From contig JAGKQI010000098.1 in the NCBI GenBank assembly GCA_018806915.1, forward strand, positions 1,984,001-2,048,000: a stretch of DNA of 64,000 nucleotides. Reading direction: 5' to 3'. The stretch comes from Phytophthora colocasiae. Its lineage: Eukaryota > Oomycota > Peronosporomycetes > Peronosporales > Peronosporaceae. This document shows positions 31,817 to 40,920 of this stretch, one piece after another. Under the pieces are notes generated by a model. That model ran no database searches, was not told the DNA's origin, and was given only the letters and a program-made list of their open reading frames with translations. The translations under genes were made by a program, and so were the position numbers. How positions within the stretch are numbered: the first letter of the stretch is position 1; each line of letters begins with the position of its first letter.

Positions 31817-34800
31817 GAGTTCGTTCTCTTATGAGCCACGATCCGCTCCACAATCCAGCGGATCGCTCCACGCGCGTCGCGCAACGGCGGCGGAGGGGGT
31901 GGGAACACTCCCTCCGCATGGTCAACGCTATGACCATGATGATCGTGCCCTGCACGATCGAGTTGCTGCGCTGGAGCAGACACAGAGCGCTGAGATAGCT
32001 GCTCTGAAGCAGGAGGTTCGTGTCCTCCGTGCTGAGGTCTGCGAGGCAGCTCAGACTGCCTCGAACCTATCGTCCGGTCTTGGGACGAGAGTGAACCGGT
32101 TGATCGACCGTGTCGACGGTCTCGAGAAGGCCTTCCAGGCCTCTTGCACTCCTCAGTCGGACTACCAACCCTAGGTAGTCCGTGCTTCACGTACGGCTTC
32201 AACCGCCCGACGTAGAATGTCGGGTGGAGCCTCATGCCGGACGGTATGCCCAGCCGGTACGCGTTGCCATGCCGTTCAAGTACCTTGAACGGCCCAATGA
32301 ATCTTGGAGCAAGCTTGCTTGCTCCAAAGTCAGACACTGCATGTTTAGGCAAGTTTTGCGTAGCTAACAAAACTAATGAACCAATTTTAAATTGATTAAC
32401 GTTGCCCCTACCAACATTATCAGCGTTCAGCTTCTGTCGATCGACAGAAGCTGCGATAGCATCCTGGACAAACCGTATGACGGCTTGTCTTCGCTGGACA
32501 AAGTCTAGCGCACCCGAGCTGAATCCTTTCAGCTTGTCGCCCTTGTCAGCAGCAGGCCCTGCCTGCTCGCTATCATCTCTCATGTCTGTGCCCGACACAG
32601 ACATCGCGCGCTCGTTCCTGCTCGAACGAGACGTCGCACGCGTCACCGCAGCTGATAGTGTGCTACTATCAGTTGCATTCTGCGGTTGTTCGGACGCAAC
32701 CGTAGATCCTCCCCCACTTAAGGAGGAAGCTACCCCGCCGAGCATGCTCAGCAATCGTGGATGCCTCATGGCGTTCACGTAGAACGGTGTATGCCCTGTC
32801 GAGGCATGCACCGAGTTGTTGATGGCAAACTCTGCCATCGGCAAGCACTCGCTCCAATGCGGGAACGAGTGAGCGTAGCTCTTCAGCGTGTCACCCAGTA
32901 CGCGGTTAACACGTTCGGTTTGTCCGTCCGTCTGCGGATGATCCGCAGTCGACATTGACAATCGTGAGCCAAGAAGTGTAAACACTTCTTGCCAGAACCG
33001 CGCTGTGAAGCGTGGATCACGGTCCGACACAATGTCGAGCGGCATGCCATGGTGTTTGAACACCATGTCAACAAACAGTCGCGCAGTCTGCGCGGCTGTA
33101 ACAGTAGCCGGGACGGCAGCAAGATGAACCATCTTGCTGAATCGGTCCACAAAGACAACGATGCCCGTCCTCCGCTTGCTGTCAGGCGGAAGACCGAAGA
33201 CAAAGTCCATGGACATTGACTGCCAACACTCAGACGGAGTCGGTAGTGATTGAAGAGGAGCCTGCGAGAACTGCGCAGGCTTCACGCGTTGACAAACCTC
33301 GCAAGCACGTACGTACTTGCGCACCCACTTGTACTGGTGGTGCCAGTAGCAGTCACGCGTGAGAAGAGTGTATGTCTTCTCACGACCCGGATGCCCTGCC
33401 GTGGGGGCATCGTGATACTCGAACATGATCCCCAACCGGAGGTCATGATCATTCGGAACGACAATGCGATCCGCATTGTCGTCTACTGCACTGTACAACA
33501 GTAGGCCTTCGTGTACACGATAGCGGTGTACACGAGCTCGAAGATGAGGGGTTAGCTTCCGACGTGCCACGTCGGAAGGTGCTGCGAGGAACTCCAGCAG
33601 CCCCTTCGCGTCTGCATCCCTTGCATACGCGTTCTTGACGTCGTCAACCAACGTTGACGACGGCACACTTGTCCTCACGACGCCAACAGCGTTGGCGTCG
33701 ACCGTCTCCGCATAGTCAGGTCGACGCGATAACGCGTCGGCCACTACATTGAGTCTTCCGGGTTTGTACTCCACCCGGAAGTTGTACTCCGCGAAGAAGG
33801 ACAACCATCTCGCCATTCGTTGTGAGATGTGCGGCGACTTAATCGCCGTACGCAATGATGCGTGGTCTGTATAGACCACGAACGGTCTACTCCCAAGTAG
33901 ATACACTCGGAACTTTGCGAGTGCATACTTCATGGCAAGGAGCTCCTTGTCATGTACAGGATAGTTACGCTCAGCTGGCTCCGGCTGACGCGATTGATAG
34001 TAGCTTACACGATCACGCCCTTCGTGATCGTGTTGCTTCAATGCACATCCGATTGCAAAGTCGGATGCATCGCACACTACGTGGAATGGACGATCTTGGT
34101 CCGCCACGGCCAAGATCGGCGCTTCAGTCAAGCCCTGCTTGACTGCACCGAATGCATCCTCGCACTCGGTCGTCCAAATCCACTCAGCTTCTTTCTTAAG
34201 AAGCTGTGACAATGGGCGAATCTTGCCCGCGTAGTTGTCCACGTACTTGCCAAAGTACGTGGCAAGCCCGAGGAACTGCCTCAGTTCCTTCACATTGGAT
34301 GGCGTGGGCCATTCACTGACCTTCTCTGGGTCAGGGCGCACGCCGTCTTTCCCCACGAGACACCCCAGCACGGGTATCTCGCTCGCCCCGAAGATACACT
34401 TCTTCAGATTTGCATAGAGCTTATGTTTCCTCATAAGCTCTAGCAGCTTCCGGAGATGCACCTTGTGCATCTCAATGTCCGTCTTCCCGTTCACAGCCCG
34501 GCTGTGGACGAACACGTCGTCGAAGTAGCTCGGTGGGAAGTCGCGCACCGAGCGCAATAGATGTGTCACGCATCTATTGAACGTCGCAGGGGCGTTCTTA
34601 AGCCCCTGTGGCATGACGAGCCACTCCCAAAGCATACCGCTTGGATTGCTTACCGCAGTGAGAGGGATGTCCCTCTCACGCATGAGGATCTGATAGAATC
34701 CATCACGCAGATCTAGAGCACTGAAGATAGTGCTCAAGGCCATCGAATCGATGATAACATCTTTTCGCGGTATCGGCGTCTGCGCCGGTATCGTCGCATC

Positions 34801-35064
34801 GTTCAGCTTGTTATACGCATGAACGATGCGCCAGCCGCCCTGTGGTTTCTTAACACAGAACGTTGGAGCACTGTGCGGGGACTTTGTCTCCCGCACTTGA
34901 CCTGCAAGATAACGACTTTCAAAGAAGTCGTCGATCGCTTGCACTTGTTCACGCGGCAGTGGACTGCCGTGTAACACAGTACTTCGTGCCCGGCACGAGA
35001 TCAATCTCGTGCTGTACGCCCTTGTCCTTCGGAAGCTCCGAAGGAATCTCGTCCGGGAGTACAT
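31708..35064 (-). CDS. pol: Pol: reverse transcriptase, RNase H, integrase, chromodomain
   Basis: A 1118-codon frame; the first ~30 codons are out-of-frame overlap and real homology begins near PLPREQVQAIDDFF. The RT has TPIPRKD, LVMPQGLKNAPATFNR and a catalytic YFDDVFVHS. RNase H has HVVCDASDFAIG, DKELLAMKYAL and VVYTDHASL, so its acidic residues are kept. Integrase has the HHCC zinc module (CYWHHQYKW ... CEVCQRV) and the DDE core (DFVFGLPP, VSDRDPRF, QTDGQTERVN). A chromodomain ends the protein (WIVERIVAHKRT ... FRIRWRGFLPHRDTWEP). All catalytic motifs are intact, but the frame is offset from the protease region upstream. Confidence 0.92.
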   Translation of the reverse strand: MYSRTRFLRSFRRTRAYSTRLISCRARSTVLHGSPLPREQVQAIDDFFESRYLAGQVRETKSPHSAPTFCVKKPQGGWRIVHAYNKLNDATIPAQTPIPRKDVIIDSMALSTIFSALDLRDGFYQILMRERDIPLTAVSNPSGMLWEWLVMPQGLKNAPATFNRCVTHLLRSVRDFPPSYFDDVFVHSRAVNGKTDIEMHKVHLRKLLELMRKHKLYANLKKCIFGASEIPVLGCLVGKDGVRPDPEKVSEWPTPSNVKELRQFLGLATYFGKYVDNYAGKIRPLSQLLKKEAEWIWTTECEDAFGAVKQGLTEAPILAVADQDRPFHVVCDASDFAIGCALKQHDHEGRDRVSYYQSRQPEPAERNYPVHDKELLAMKYALAKFRVYLLGSRPFVVYTDHASLRTAIKSPHISQRMARWLSFFAEYNFRVEYKPGRLNVVADALSRRPDYAETVDANAVGVVRTSVPSSTLVDDVKNAYARDADAKGLLEFLAAPSDVARRKLTPHLRARVHRYRVHEGLLLYSAVDDNADRIVVPNDHDLRLGIMFEYHDAPTAGHPGREKTYTLLTRDCYWHHQYKWVRKYVRACEVCQRVKPAQFSQAPLQSLPTPSECWQSMSMDFVFGLPPDSKRRTGIVVFVDRFSKMVHLAAVPATVTAAQTARLFVDMVFKHHGMPLDIVSDRDPRFTARFWQEVFTLLGSRLSMSTADHPQTDGQTERVNRVLGDTLKSYAHSFPHWSECLPMAEFAINNSVHASTGHTPFYVNAMRHPRLLSMLGGVASSLSGGGSTVASEQPQNATDSSTLSAAVTRATSRSSRNERAMSVSGTDMRDDSEQAGPAADKGDKLKGFSSGALDFVQRRQAVIRFVQDAIAASVDRQKLNADNVGRGNVNQFKIGSLVLLATQNLPKHAVSDFGASKLAPRFIGPFKVLERHGNAYRLGIPSGMRLHPTFYVGRLKPYVKHGLPRVGSPTEECKRPGRPSRDRRHGRSTGSLSSQDRTIGSRQSELPRRPQHGGHEPPASEQLSQRSVSAPAQQLDRAGHDHHGHSVDHAEGVFPPPPPPLRDARGAIRWIVERIVAHKRTNSQGVRFRIRWRGFLPHRDTWEPSGRSGNGEGVQGPP

Positions 35065-36775
35065 CCTTGTACTCCCGCAGAACTTCGTAGTAGGGACACG
35101 ACCTCAACGAGTCCCAACTCTGCTCTACGAAGCGCTGCTTCTTAGTCTTCGCACTGAGGGAGTCATCACCCTCAGTGATCCCATCGACGACGAGCTGCTT
35201 CAGCTCTTCGGCTTCGCGATCCACTCTCTCGATATCCGAGAGAATGCAAATTTGTTCGATGCGTCCATCGTACAAGTCTCGCGCGAAGCGCTTCCAACTC
35301 ATCATTGGAAGTGCGGTCAACGCCGACGCACTCGTCGGTGGATTCTCCAACCGCATCCTCTGGTACTGTAACCCAGTACCAGTACGTGTCAAGACGTTCA
35401 ACGTCTCGACACTCGGTGTCTGCACTGCAGATACACCCGTCTCAGTCCCGGACGGAGACTCGCGCAGATCCCTAAGCTTGCGCCGCGAAGGTCTACCATG
35501 GAGCCCGGCTCCAGGTGCTCCACGTCCAAGGCATCGCACCTTGGACGGGACGTTATCGCAATCGTCAGCGGATTCCTTCCGCTGACTCGCACTATTAAGA
35601 CCGGCTTGAGTGCCGCTCATCGCGTGCAGCGCTGCTGCACGTGCGCACGCAGGTTGTTCGGGTGCTGAGCGTTTGCAACCGCCAGCACCTCCTGCCGCGC
35701 AGTCGGTTCCCTGAACCGCTGCGCCTCCATCCGCTCCCGGAGCGGATGAAGCAACCGTATCGTCGACTCCCGGAGTCGACGTGCTCTCGCTAGCTTCCTG
35801 CGCTAGCGAGTGTTCGCTTGTACACATATCGTCAGCTCCCAGAGCTGACGCACGCCTTTCGGTTCCCCGAATATTATTTACTTCGTCAACTCCCAGAGTC
35901 GACGCGACGTCGTCGGCGCGACCCTTGGAGGCTTGAAGTACCTCCAAGGATACTGGTAATACCGGTATATTACCTTCTCTCAGGTGAATCGCATTCACCT
36001 GACCATCACTCATGTGACAAACATCATTCAGATGTTTACGCGTCAGGTGATTCACATTCACCTGACCATCACTCATGTGACCGCGACCCTTCGGCTCAGA
36101 TTTCTGAGTCGACACACATTTTCTCACAACGACTCTCGGAGTCGTTGATGGTCGCCGGCGGCGATCGGAGGCAGCGGCGGCCGCTGCTGCCTCAACTGGG
36201 GATCCACATGCACCGGCCGGTGCATGTGCAGCACTGACAGGGCCATCGCTCTCTGTCGCGCATGTGTTGTTGAAGCGTACGAGCGTACGCTTCTCCCAGT
36301 TGATCACCGGGTCATGCCGTGCAAGCCACGGCATGCCTAATACCAAGTCGAACTTATCGTCTAGATCCAAGACGATAAGGACTTCCACAAACGTCCTTCG
36401 TTTGTAAGAGAAGCGCACATGGACTACGCGCTTCTCAGTCCTCACGGTGGCACCTGTTGCCAACCGCACCTCCAACACGCCGCTAGGCGTGTCGGCCTCT
36501 TCGAAGTCAAGCCTTCGAAGACTTCCCTGTCGAACAAAGTTGTTCGACGCGCCCGAGTCCACTAGGGCACGAAGAAAGTTTACTCTCTTCGACATCACGT
36601 TCAGGATGACAAGGTTTGGCTTGTCATCTTGCAGCTTACAGCGAGAAACCTTCTCGCTGGGGGCAGCAGTCCTCATCGTCGCGTGTCCAAGCTCGACACG
36701 CGAGACTGCATCACCAGTAGGACGCCCCGCGCCTACTGGTCCTTGGCGTTTTTTGAACGCCCGCCCGCTGTGCAC
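34949..36775 (-). CDS. Protease and linker region of gypsy element
   Basis: A 608-codon frame that overlaps the end of gag in another frame. It has an aspartic protease (FLRALVDSGASNNFV, VLGMPWLARHDPVINWEKR) and a long variable linker made largely of short repeated hairpin-encoded peptides. It then runs into the start of RT homology (HEIDLVPGTKYCVTRQ) and stops at 34,949. The RT continues one frame over from about 34,975. The break lies in the loop of a perfect hairpin (CGGCAGT CC ACTGCCG), which suggests a small deletion rather than programmed frameshifting. Confidence 0.8.
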   Translation of the reverse strand: MHSGRAFKKRQGPVGAGRPTGDAVSRVELGHATMRTAAPSEKVSRCKLQDDKPNLVILNVMSKRVNFLRALVDSGASNNFVRQGSLRRLDFEEADTPSGVLEVRLATGATVRTEKRVVHVRFSYKRRTFVEVLIVLDLDDKFDLVLGMPWLARHDPVINWEKRTLVRFNNTCATESDGPVSAAHAPAGACGSPVEAAAAAAASDRRRRPSTTPRVVVRKCVSTQKSEPKGRGHMSDGQVNVNHLTRKHLNDVCHMSDGQVNAIHLREGNIPVLPVSLEVLQASKGRADDVASTLGVDEVNNIRGTERRASALGADDMCTSEHSLAQEASESTSTPGVDDTVASSAPGADGGAAVQGTDCAAGGAGGCKRSAPEQPACARAAALHAMSGTQAGLNSASQRKESADDCDNVPSKVRCLGRGAPGAGLHGRPSRRKLRDLRESPSGTETGVSAVQTPSVETLNVLTRTGTGLQYQRMRLENPPTSASALTALPMMSWKRFARDLYDGRIEQICILSDIERVDREAEELKQLVVDGITEGDDSLSAKTKKQRFVEQSWDSLRSCPYYEVLREYKDVLPDEIPSELPKDKGVQHEIDLVPGTKYCVTRQSTAA

Positions 36776-37719
36776 TCACGTGCATAGTGACCGATGTTAC
36801 TACACTTGTAACATCGAACCTTGCTGTTCCTACGCTGCTGTTGACCAGCAGTCGTAGCACCCGAGATGTCCATAGGTTCCGGACCTCCCGTCTTCTCAAC
36901 AGGACGCGCCGGCTTCGGCGCGTTCGCATAGAGTTTAGCTTGACACCGGCTAAACTCCTCTTGCATTGCAAGGCTGATCGCCTCCTCGAGAGTATTCGGA
37001 TACTCTCGGAAGAGATACGTCTTGACGGGACCATCTCTTCGTCCCTTCATGAACGTGACGACCTTGGTCGCCTCGTCGATCGGGTTCGCCACTATGTTCG
37101 ATACCAAGTATCGAGCACGCTGGGCAAAGGTGTGAACATCATCCTTGCCCTGTTGCAGATCGAGAAACTCCGCTCTCGATCTGAACTCGTTCTTCGGGGG
37201 CTCAAACGCACGCTTGAGCTCCTCTTTGAACACTTCGTACGTGCCGAAGCACATAGGATCCGAGAGTCGGCGCCCATAGGCCCAACTCCTCGCACGTCCG
37301 CCAAGACATGACATGGCGAACGCGACCTTAGACATCCGATCGACGATACGTCGAGCCGCAACGGCTGTGTCAAGTTCGACAAGCCAACGAAGGAGGGTCT
37401 CGTCCTCCTTCCCAGTGTAGGTACTCACGTGGAGTTTCAACGACTCCACGCGTGGCTTCGGGGAAGCCACCAAGGCAGCAACATCTCGTTGCTCCTTAAC
37501 AATGTACCCCAGAGCAACACCGTGTTGCTCTGTCGGCGATAGCGTACGAAGCATCGTCGCTACCGCTGCCTCTCCAATGACGTGTGAAAGTCTTTGGAGA
37601 GCTTCCCACTCTGGATCTGACAGGTGGGCACAGTCCGTGCGCGTCACGGACATGTGAGGGGTCCCAGTGGATCCCTCATCCATTGGGGAATTATCTACCC
37701 CGAGTTCGTATGACTCCAT
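36733..37719 (-). CDS. gag: Gag of hairpin-rich gypsy element
   Basis: A 328-residue protein. The central Gag domain includes MSKVAFAMSCLGGRARSWAY and EEAISLAMQEEFSRCQ. It ends with a CCHC zinc knuckle, CYKCSNIGHYAREC, and a short basic tail. The stop at 36,733 lies 42 bp inside the protease frame, so pol would need a frameshift in this overlap. It is the first gene after the primer-binding site. Confidence 0.9.
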   Translation of the reverse strand: MESYELGVDNSPMDEGSTGTPHMSVTRTDCAHLSDPEWEALQRLSHVIGEAAVATMLRTLSPTEQHGVALGYIVKEQRDVAALVASPKPRVESLKLHVSTYTGKEDETLLRWLVELDTAVAARRIVDRMSKVAFAMSCLGGRARSWAYGRRLSDPMCFGTYEVFKEELKRAFEPPKNEFRSRAEFLDLQQGKDDVHTFAQRARYLVSNIVANPIDEATKVVTFMKGRRDGPVKTYLFREYPNTLEEAISLAMQEEFSRCQAKLYANAPKPARPVEKTGGPEPMDISGATTAGQQQRRNSKVRCYKCSNIGHYARECTAGGRSKNAKDQ

Positions 37720-37753
37720 ACGAACGAACAGCAGTCGGTCGTGGGACGGACTA

Positions 37754-37766
37754 CAAAGTGCTACCA
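37754..37766 (-). promoter_or_regulatory. Candidate primer-binding site
   Basis: Two bases inside the 5' LTR (which ends at 37,769 in sense) the minus strand reads TGGTAGCACTTTG. A TGG start complementary to a tRNA CCA end and the TGGTAGC core resemble primer sites for initiator methionine tRNA. The exact tRNA is not confirmed. Confidence 0.7.
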
Positions 37767-37768
37767 GG

Positions 37769-38226
37769 TGTAATGGGTCTACCTAGACCTATTAGATGGT
37801 GTACACGTGCGCTTACGTGTATGAGGAAGCGTGCAATTAGAATAGACTTAATTTAAGTATACTTTTTAAGTAAGTATAATTAAATCAATTATAACTAAAT
37901 TAACTGCAAAATACCGTAAAATGAGAACTGTTATTGAATTTGGCATAAGCCAATTATGGACCTCCTAAAACTGCTTGTTATCTATTTCTAAAGGGTCTGC
38001 CAACGTGTGGTTGGCAGAAACTCTGCTCAGTGATTGGTAGAAATCCGTTACTTTCTACCAATAATATGCACAAATGCACACGAACCACCCAATAATGTGG
38101 TTCGCCCATGTATCATTTGGTGTGTACAGCACACCAAGGTCTGAGGCCCATTTCCAACCTCTAACAGTTATCCTAACTGTTAGAGTTACAAGTGGTACAA
38201 CCACTTGTACGTGTAACCCCGTTACA
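37769..38226 (-). repeat. 5' LTR of gypsy element
   Basis: A near-identical partner of 30,126-30,585. The visible differences are a C/T change about 31 bases in, a 1-bp indel in an A-run, one T/C change and a small cluster of changes about 330 bases in. It is followed by GACCG at 38,227-38,231. Confidence 0.95.
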
Positions 38227-38231
38227 GACCG
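38227..38231. repeat. Target-site duplication GACCG, right copy
   Basis: Matches 30,121-30,125 and brackets the gypsy insertion. Confidence 0.93.
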
Positions 38232-39371
38232 AGTCGAAGATACCCAACGACGGAGGAACAGAGGCCGTGGAGACATCCCGCTCAGAACCTTCGCGACCTG
38301 GTGATCTTCTTTTGGAGTGTTGAAGACGTATGCAAAAGCTTTGTTCGTCGTGGTCAAGTTCCAAGCTCCACGATCAAATATCCACTGCGCCGTCAGCTCT
38401 GAGCAAGCGTTCGCATGCTGTGCACCACCTCTCCGAAACGAGTGAGATGTCAGCGCGTCTTCAACTCCAGCTGGACCAGCAACACGATCCAGTAAGCGAT
38501 TGACGAGAGCGTGGATACCAGCTACCGGTTTGATGCTTGTGGTGCAGCTTGTTGTTGGAGCCTGCCAGGAACCCGGCGTGCTACTGTCATCAAGCAAGTC
38601 CAGAAGTGGAATGGACTCAGTCAGCTCTACAGGGACGTCTTTCGACTTGACTGGCAAGTGGTTAAGCAGAGCGGCGCACGGGGACTCCTGCATGATCAAG
38701 GCCAGTGCCAGTGCAAGCAGCGGGCAGGTAGCGGGATCTCCATCAGGGAAGAGTGACAGCGCTTGCTCATCGGACGTCTTCACCCGGATGAAGCGAATGA
38801 AGAACACTTCACCGGCTCCGATGGAGAGCTGCTGCTTCCGAACGAAAGTTAAATCCGACGCACGTCCAAACAGATACCAAAGAAGACATAACAGCGCGGC
38901 ATCTTGGTAGTCCGATACACAGCTAGCCGTTGAATACAGATAACTTTTCATCTTCTTGAGACTCTCCTTCGTGCACGCAACTGCCTTCTTGACAAAACCA
39001 CCACTTTCACGCTTGATGCAGTGCTGCTCAAGAGTGCGCCCCAAACTGAGCAGCTGCCGTTCCACAGCTCCACCTTGAACAGGATACTCGTCCAGAAGCC
39101 AGCACTTCACTTGTCGGAAGTATTTAGCAGCGGAGTGGCGCGAAAGATGTTGCCCCCTAGCTCCTGCGTGGAGGCCAAGTACACGCCAAACTTATCCATT
39201 AACGTCACGAGAATACAACCTGCGCGACCTGGGTCCACGGCAATGAGAGCCCTGACATGCTCCATGTTAGTGCTCTCAACAGTAAGGAAGCACTCGAAGG
39301 CCTTCACCGCTGTCGCGCGCGCCCGCTTGGTGTTGGCAGCCTTGAGGTCGTTTAGACTCTTTGTTCTTTAA
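38232..39371 (-). pseudogene. CryptonO tyrosine recombinase, N-terminal and catalytic part
   Basis: On the minus strand the gene reads from RTKSLNDLKAANTKRARATA (SAM-like N-domain) through VKCWLLDEYPVQGGAVERQL to the catalytic domain: LWYLFGRASDLTFV (first Arg), HSFRRGGAQHAN (HxxR) and NKAFAYVFNT (Tyr nucleophile). Frameshifts lie near 39,150 and 38,275. It is cut at 38,231 by the gypsy element; the downstream half is at 29,230-30,120. The family integrates by tyrosine-recombinase chemistry without inverted repeats. The residues needed for catalysis are all present, but the frame is broken. Confidence 0.82.
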
Positions 39372-39484
39372 AGTTATTGGGCGTTTGTAGTCGGAGACGC
39401 AGCAAATATGGGAGTGATACTACGCATACGACTCATTTGTAGCATGGTACTCATATCTAGTCATTATTTCCGACTACGAAAGTA

Positions 39485-39553
39485 CACCTTTTAACCTTCA
39501 AAATGTCAAAAAGAAAATTCAATACGTCAAAACGTAAATTCAAAACGACACAG
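39485..39553 (+). repeat. Left terminal inverted repeat, Tc1-like
   Basis: Exact reverse complement of 40,850-40,918, beginning CACCTTTTAACCTTCAAAAT next to the TA target. Confidence 0.96.
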
Positions 39554-39599
39554 ATAAAGAAGGGCGTCGATCCAAATTCTTATAATTCGGTTACAAAGG

Positions 39600-40793
39600 T
39601 TAATGACCAACAGGCATGTCGTTCATCTGGATAGCTGCTGCGTGAAACTTGAACGTGTGCAGCGAACAGTTGGAACAGAGCCGAGGAGTGATTGCCTCCT
39701 CGATGAGTAGTTCTGCAGCCATCAGAAGGTACTCCTCGCGATGCTCCTTGATTGTTCGATGCGGCGGTACTTGGAGGATTGCTTTGCGGTGCTGAGCCAA
39801 GAATCGCTTCACCATTGACTTGAAAACGGAGAAACAATTCTCGATCGGATTAAGCATGGGGGAATAAGGCCCCAGCCGAAGGAGTGCTGCGCCAGCATCG
39901 ACGTGAGTATGGCAAGGAGCATTATCAGCAACAATCACCACGTTGTCCAGCGATGATGTTCGGGAGATGTGCCTGAGGAGTCGACGCATGTACGCATTGC
40001 ACTTCTCCGAAGTAAAGGAGCCAAACTGTGTCTCTGAGTACGTTAGCCCGTCCTCGGAGATGCAGGCAATCACATGGATATTGGAACCTTTACCGGCGGT
40101 GTTCTGGTCGACCGCGCGTTTTCCTTTTAAGCTGCGTCCACGCCGGCGAGAACACCACAGGTTGAAGTTAGTTTCGTCAACATAGAAAATATGCTTACCT
40201 TCAGCCTTGTAGGCTAACAGATTGACGATGTAGTCACGGCGTAGTAGCTTGTTCTTGGTCAGGTTGCGGTAGTTATTGTCCCGGTGCGTCTGTTTCATTG
40301 TGTACATCCTGGCATCGAGATGACGCTTGATTGTCTGCCGAGTAACCTTTACCTCAAAACGCGCTTCCAGCGCGTCGACTAACTCGTCAAGGGTAAGGTA
40401 GCAATTTTCGTCGAGAATAGACAGTAAGTAGGCGACGTGCTCTTCCGTGATCTTAGCGTTGCGTTTTCCACCACGAGGCTTTCTTGGCGACGCCTCCCAG
40501 TCATCGTTAGTTTGTGCTGCGGCAATCCAGCGGTATGCCGAGCGTAGATTAACGTCGTTTTTCACCGCAACATCCTTCCAGTCTTTGCCAGCATTGGCGG
40601 CGCGCAGAACGCGCTTGATGGTTGCTTCATCGTACAGCATAGAAGATTCGTAGTGGAGGGTAGCTTGCTTCTTGAACGTAGTATTAGAGAATGTGTTAGG
40701 ACCACGGAAGCGTGGGGCGATTGTTGGATGGAGCGCTAGAATCAACACCGTCCAGCAGTTTTGGCGCCGTTCCTTCCCGCCATTAAAAAACAC
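39600..40793 (-). CDS. Tc1/IS630-like transposase
   Basis: A 397-residue frame; an internal Met (before LYDEATIKRVLRAANAGKDW) is a likelier start, since the first ~50 residues look unlike the family. It has N-terminal HTH segments (WKDVAVKNDVNLRSAYRW; LTLDELVDALEARFEVKVTR) and a DDE domain with FYVDETNFNLW, VIVADNAPCH and LGPYSPMLNPIE. Only 27 residues separate the second Asp from the Glu, where about 34 is usual, so a short in-frame deletion may have removed part of the catalytic core. It may thus be inactive although open. Confidence 0.85.
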   Translation of the reverse strand: MFFNGGKERRQNCWTVLILALHPTIAPRFRGPNTFSNTTFKKQATLHYESSMLYDEATIKRVLRAANAGKDWKDVAVKNDVNLRSAYRWIAAAQTNDDWEASPRKPRGGKRNAKITEEHVAYLLSILDENCYLTLDELVDALEARFEVKVTRQTIKRHLDARMYTMKQTHRDNNYRNLTKNKLLRRDYIVNLLAYKAEGKHIFYVDETNFNLWCSRRRGRSLKGKRAVDQNTAGKGSNIHVIACISEDGLTYSETQFGSFTSEKCNAYMRRLLRHISRTSSLDNVVIVADNAPCHTHVDAGAALLRLGPYSPMLNPIENCFSVFKSMVKRFLAQHRKAILQVPPHRTIKEHREEYLLMAAELLIEEAITPRLCSNCSLHTFKFHAAAIQMNDMPVGH

Positions 40794-40849
40794 TTTAGTT
40801 GATAATACCCTGTCTTTAGTGATGAAAATATAATATTGGTTTTGTACGC

Positions 40850-40918
40850 CTGTGTCGTTTTGAATTTACGTTTTGACGTATTGAATTTTCTTTTTGACAT
40901 TTTGAAGGTTAAAAGGTG
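40850..40918 (-). repeat. Right terminal inverted repeat, Tc1-like
   Basis: Exact reverse complement of 39,485-39,553, followed by TA. Confidence 0.96.
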
Positions 40919-40920
40919 TA

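Larger units (their letters stand above)
30126..38226 (-). mobile_element. Young Ty3/gypsy chromovirus, hairpin-rich, inserted in CryptonO gene
   Basis: The element is bounded by LTRs of 460 bp (30,126-30,585) and 458 bp (37,769-38,226) that differ at only a handful of positions, and by the 5-bp duplication GACCG. The sense strand is minus: gag at 36,733-37,719, protease region at 34,949-36,775 and RT to chromodomain at 31,708-35,064. An antisense gene lies between pol and the 3' LTR. A primer-binding site, TGGTAGCACTTTG, sits 2 nt inside the 5' LTR and resembles the 3' end of an initiator-type tRNA; a purine tract (GGGGGGATGG) abuts the 3' LTR. The whole element is full of short perfect inverted repeats. 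Confidence 0.95.
39485..40918 (-). mobile_element. Tc1/IS630-like transposon with perfect 69-bp inverted repeats
   Basis: 39,485-39,553 and 40,850-40,918 are perfect reverse complements, both starting CACCTTTTAACC at their outer ends. TA dinucleotides at 39,483-39,484 and 40,919-40,920 flank them, the Tc1/mariner target duplication. The element is 1,434 bp and holds a single transposase frame. Identical repeats point to a recent insertion. A 12-bp direct repeat, GTAGTCGGAGAC, lies outside it at 39,387 and 40,970 and belongs to the older flanking sequence. Confidence 0.95.

Noticed and set aside
31515..32174. 219-codon plus-strand frame overlapping the integrase end
   Set aside because: Largely the antisense shadow of the chromodomain/integrase end. 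The spliced antisense model uses a different frame in this region.
35009..36237. Several plus-strand frames opposite the gypsy protease region
   Set aside because: They are shadows of the minus-strand frame. Hairpin-rich sequence gives similar peptides on both strands.
38055..38226. C-terminal extension of the Crypton frame into the gypsy LTR
   Set aside because: These codons belong to the LTR; the true continuation is across the insertion at 30,120.
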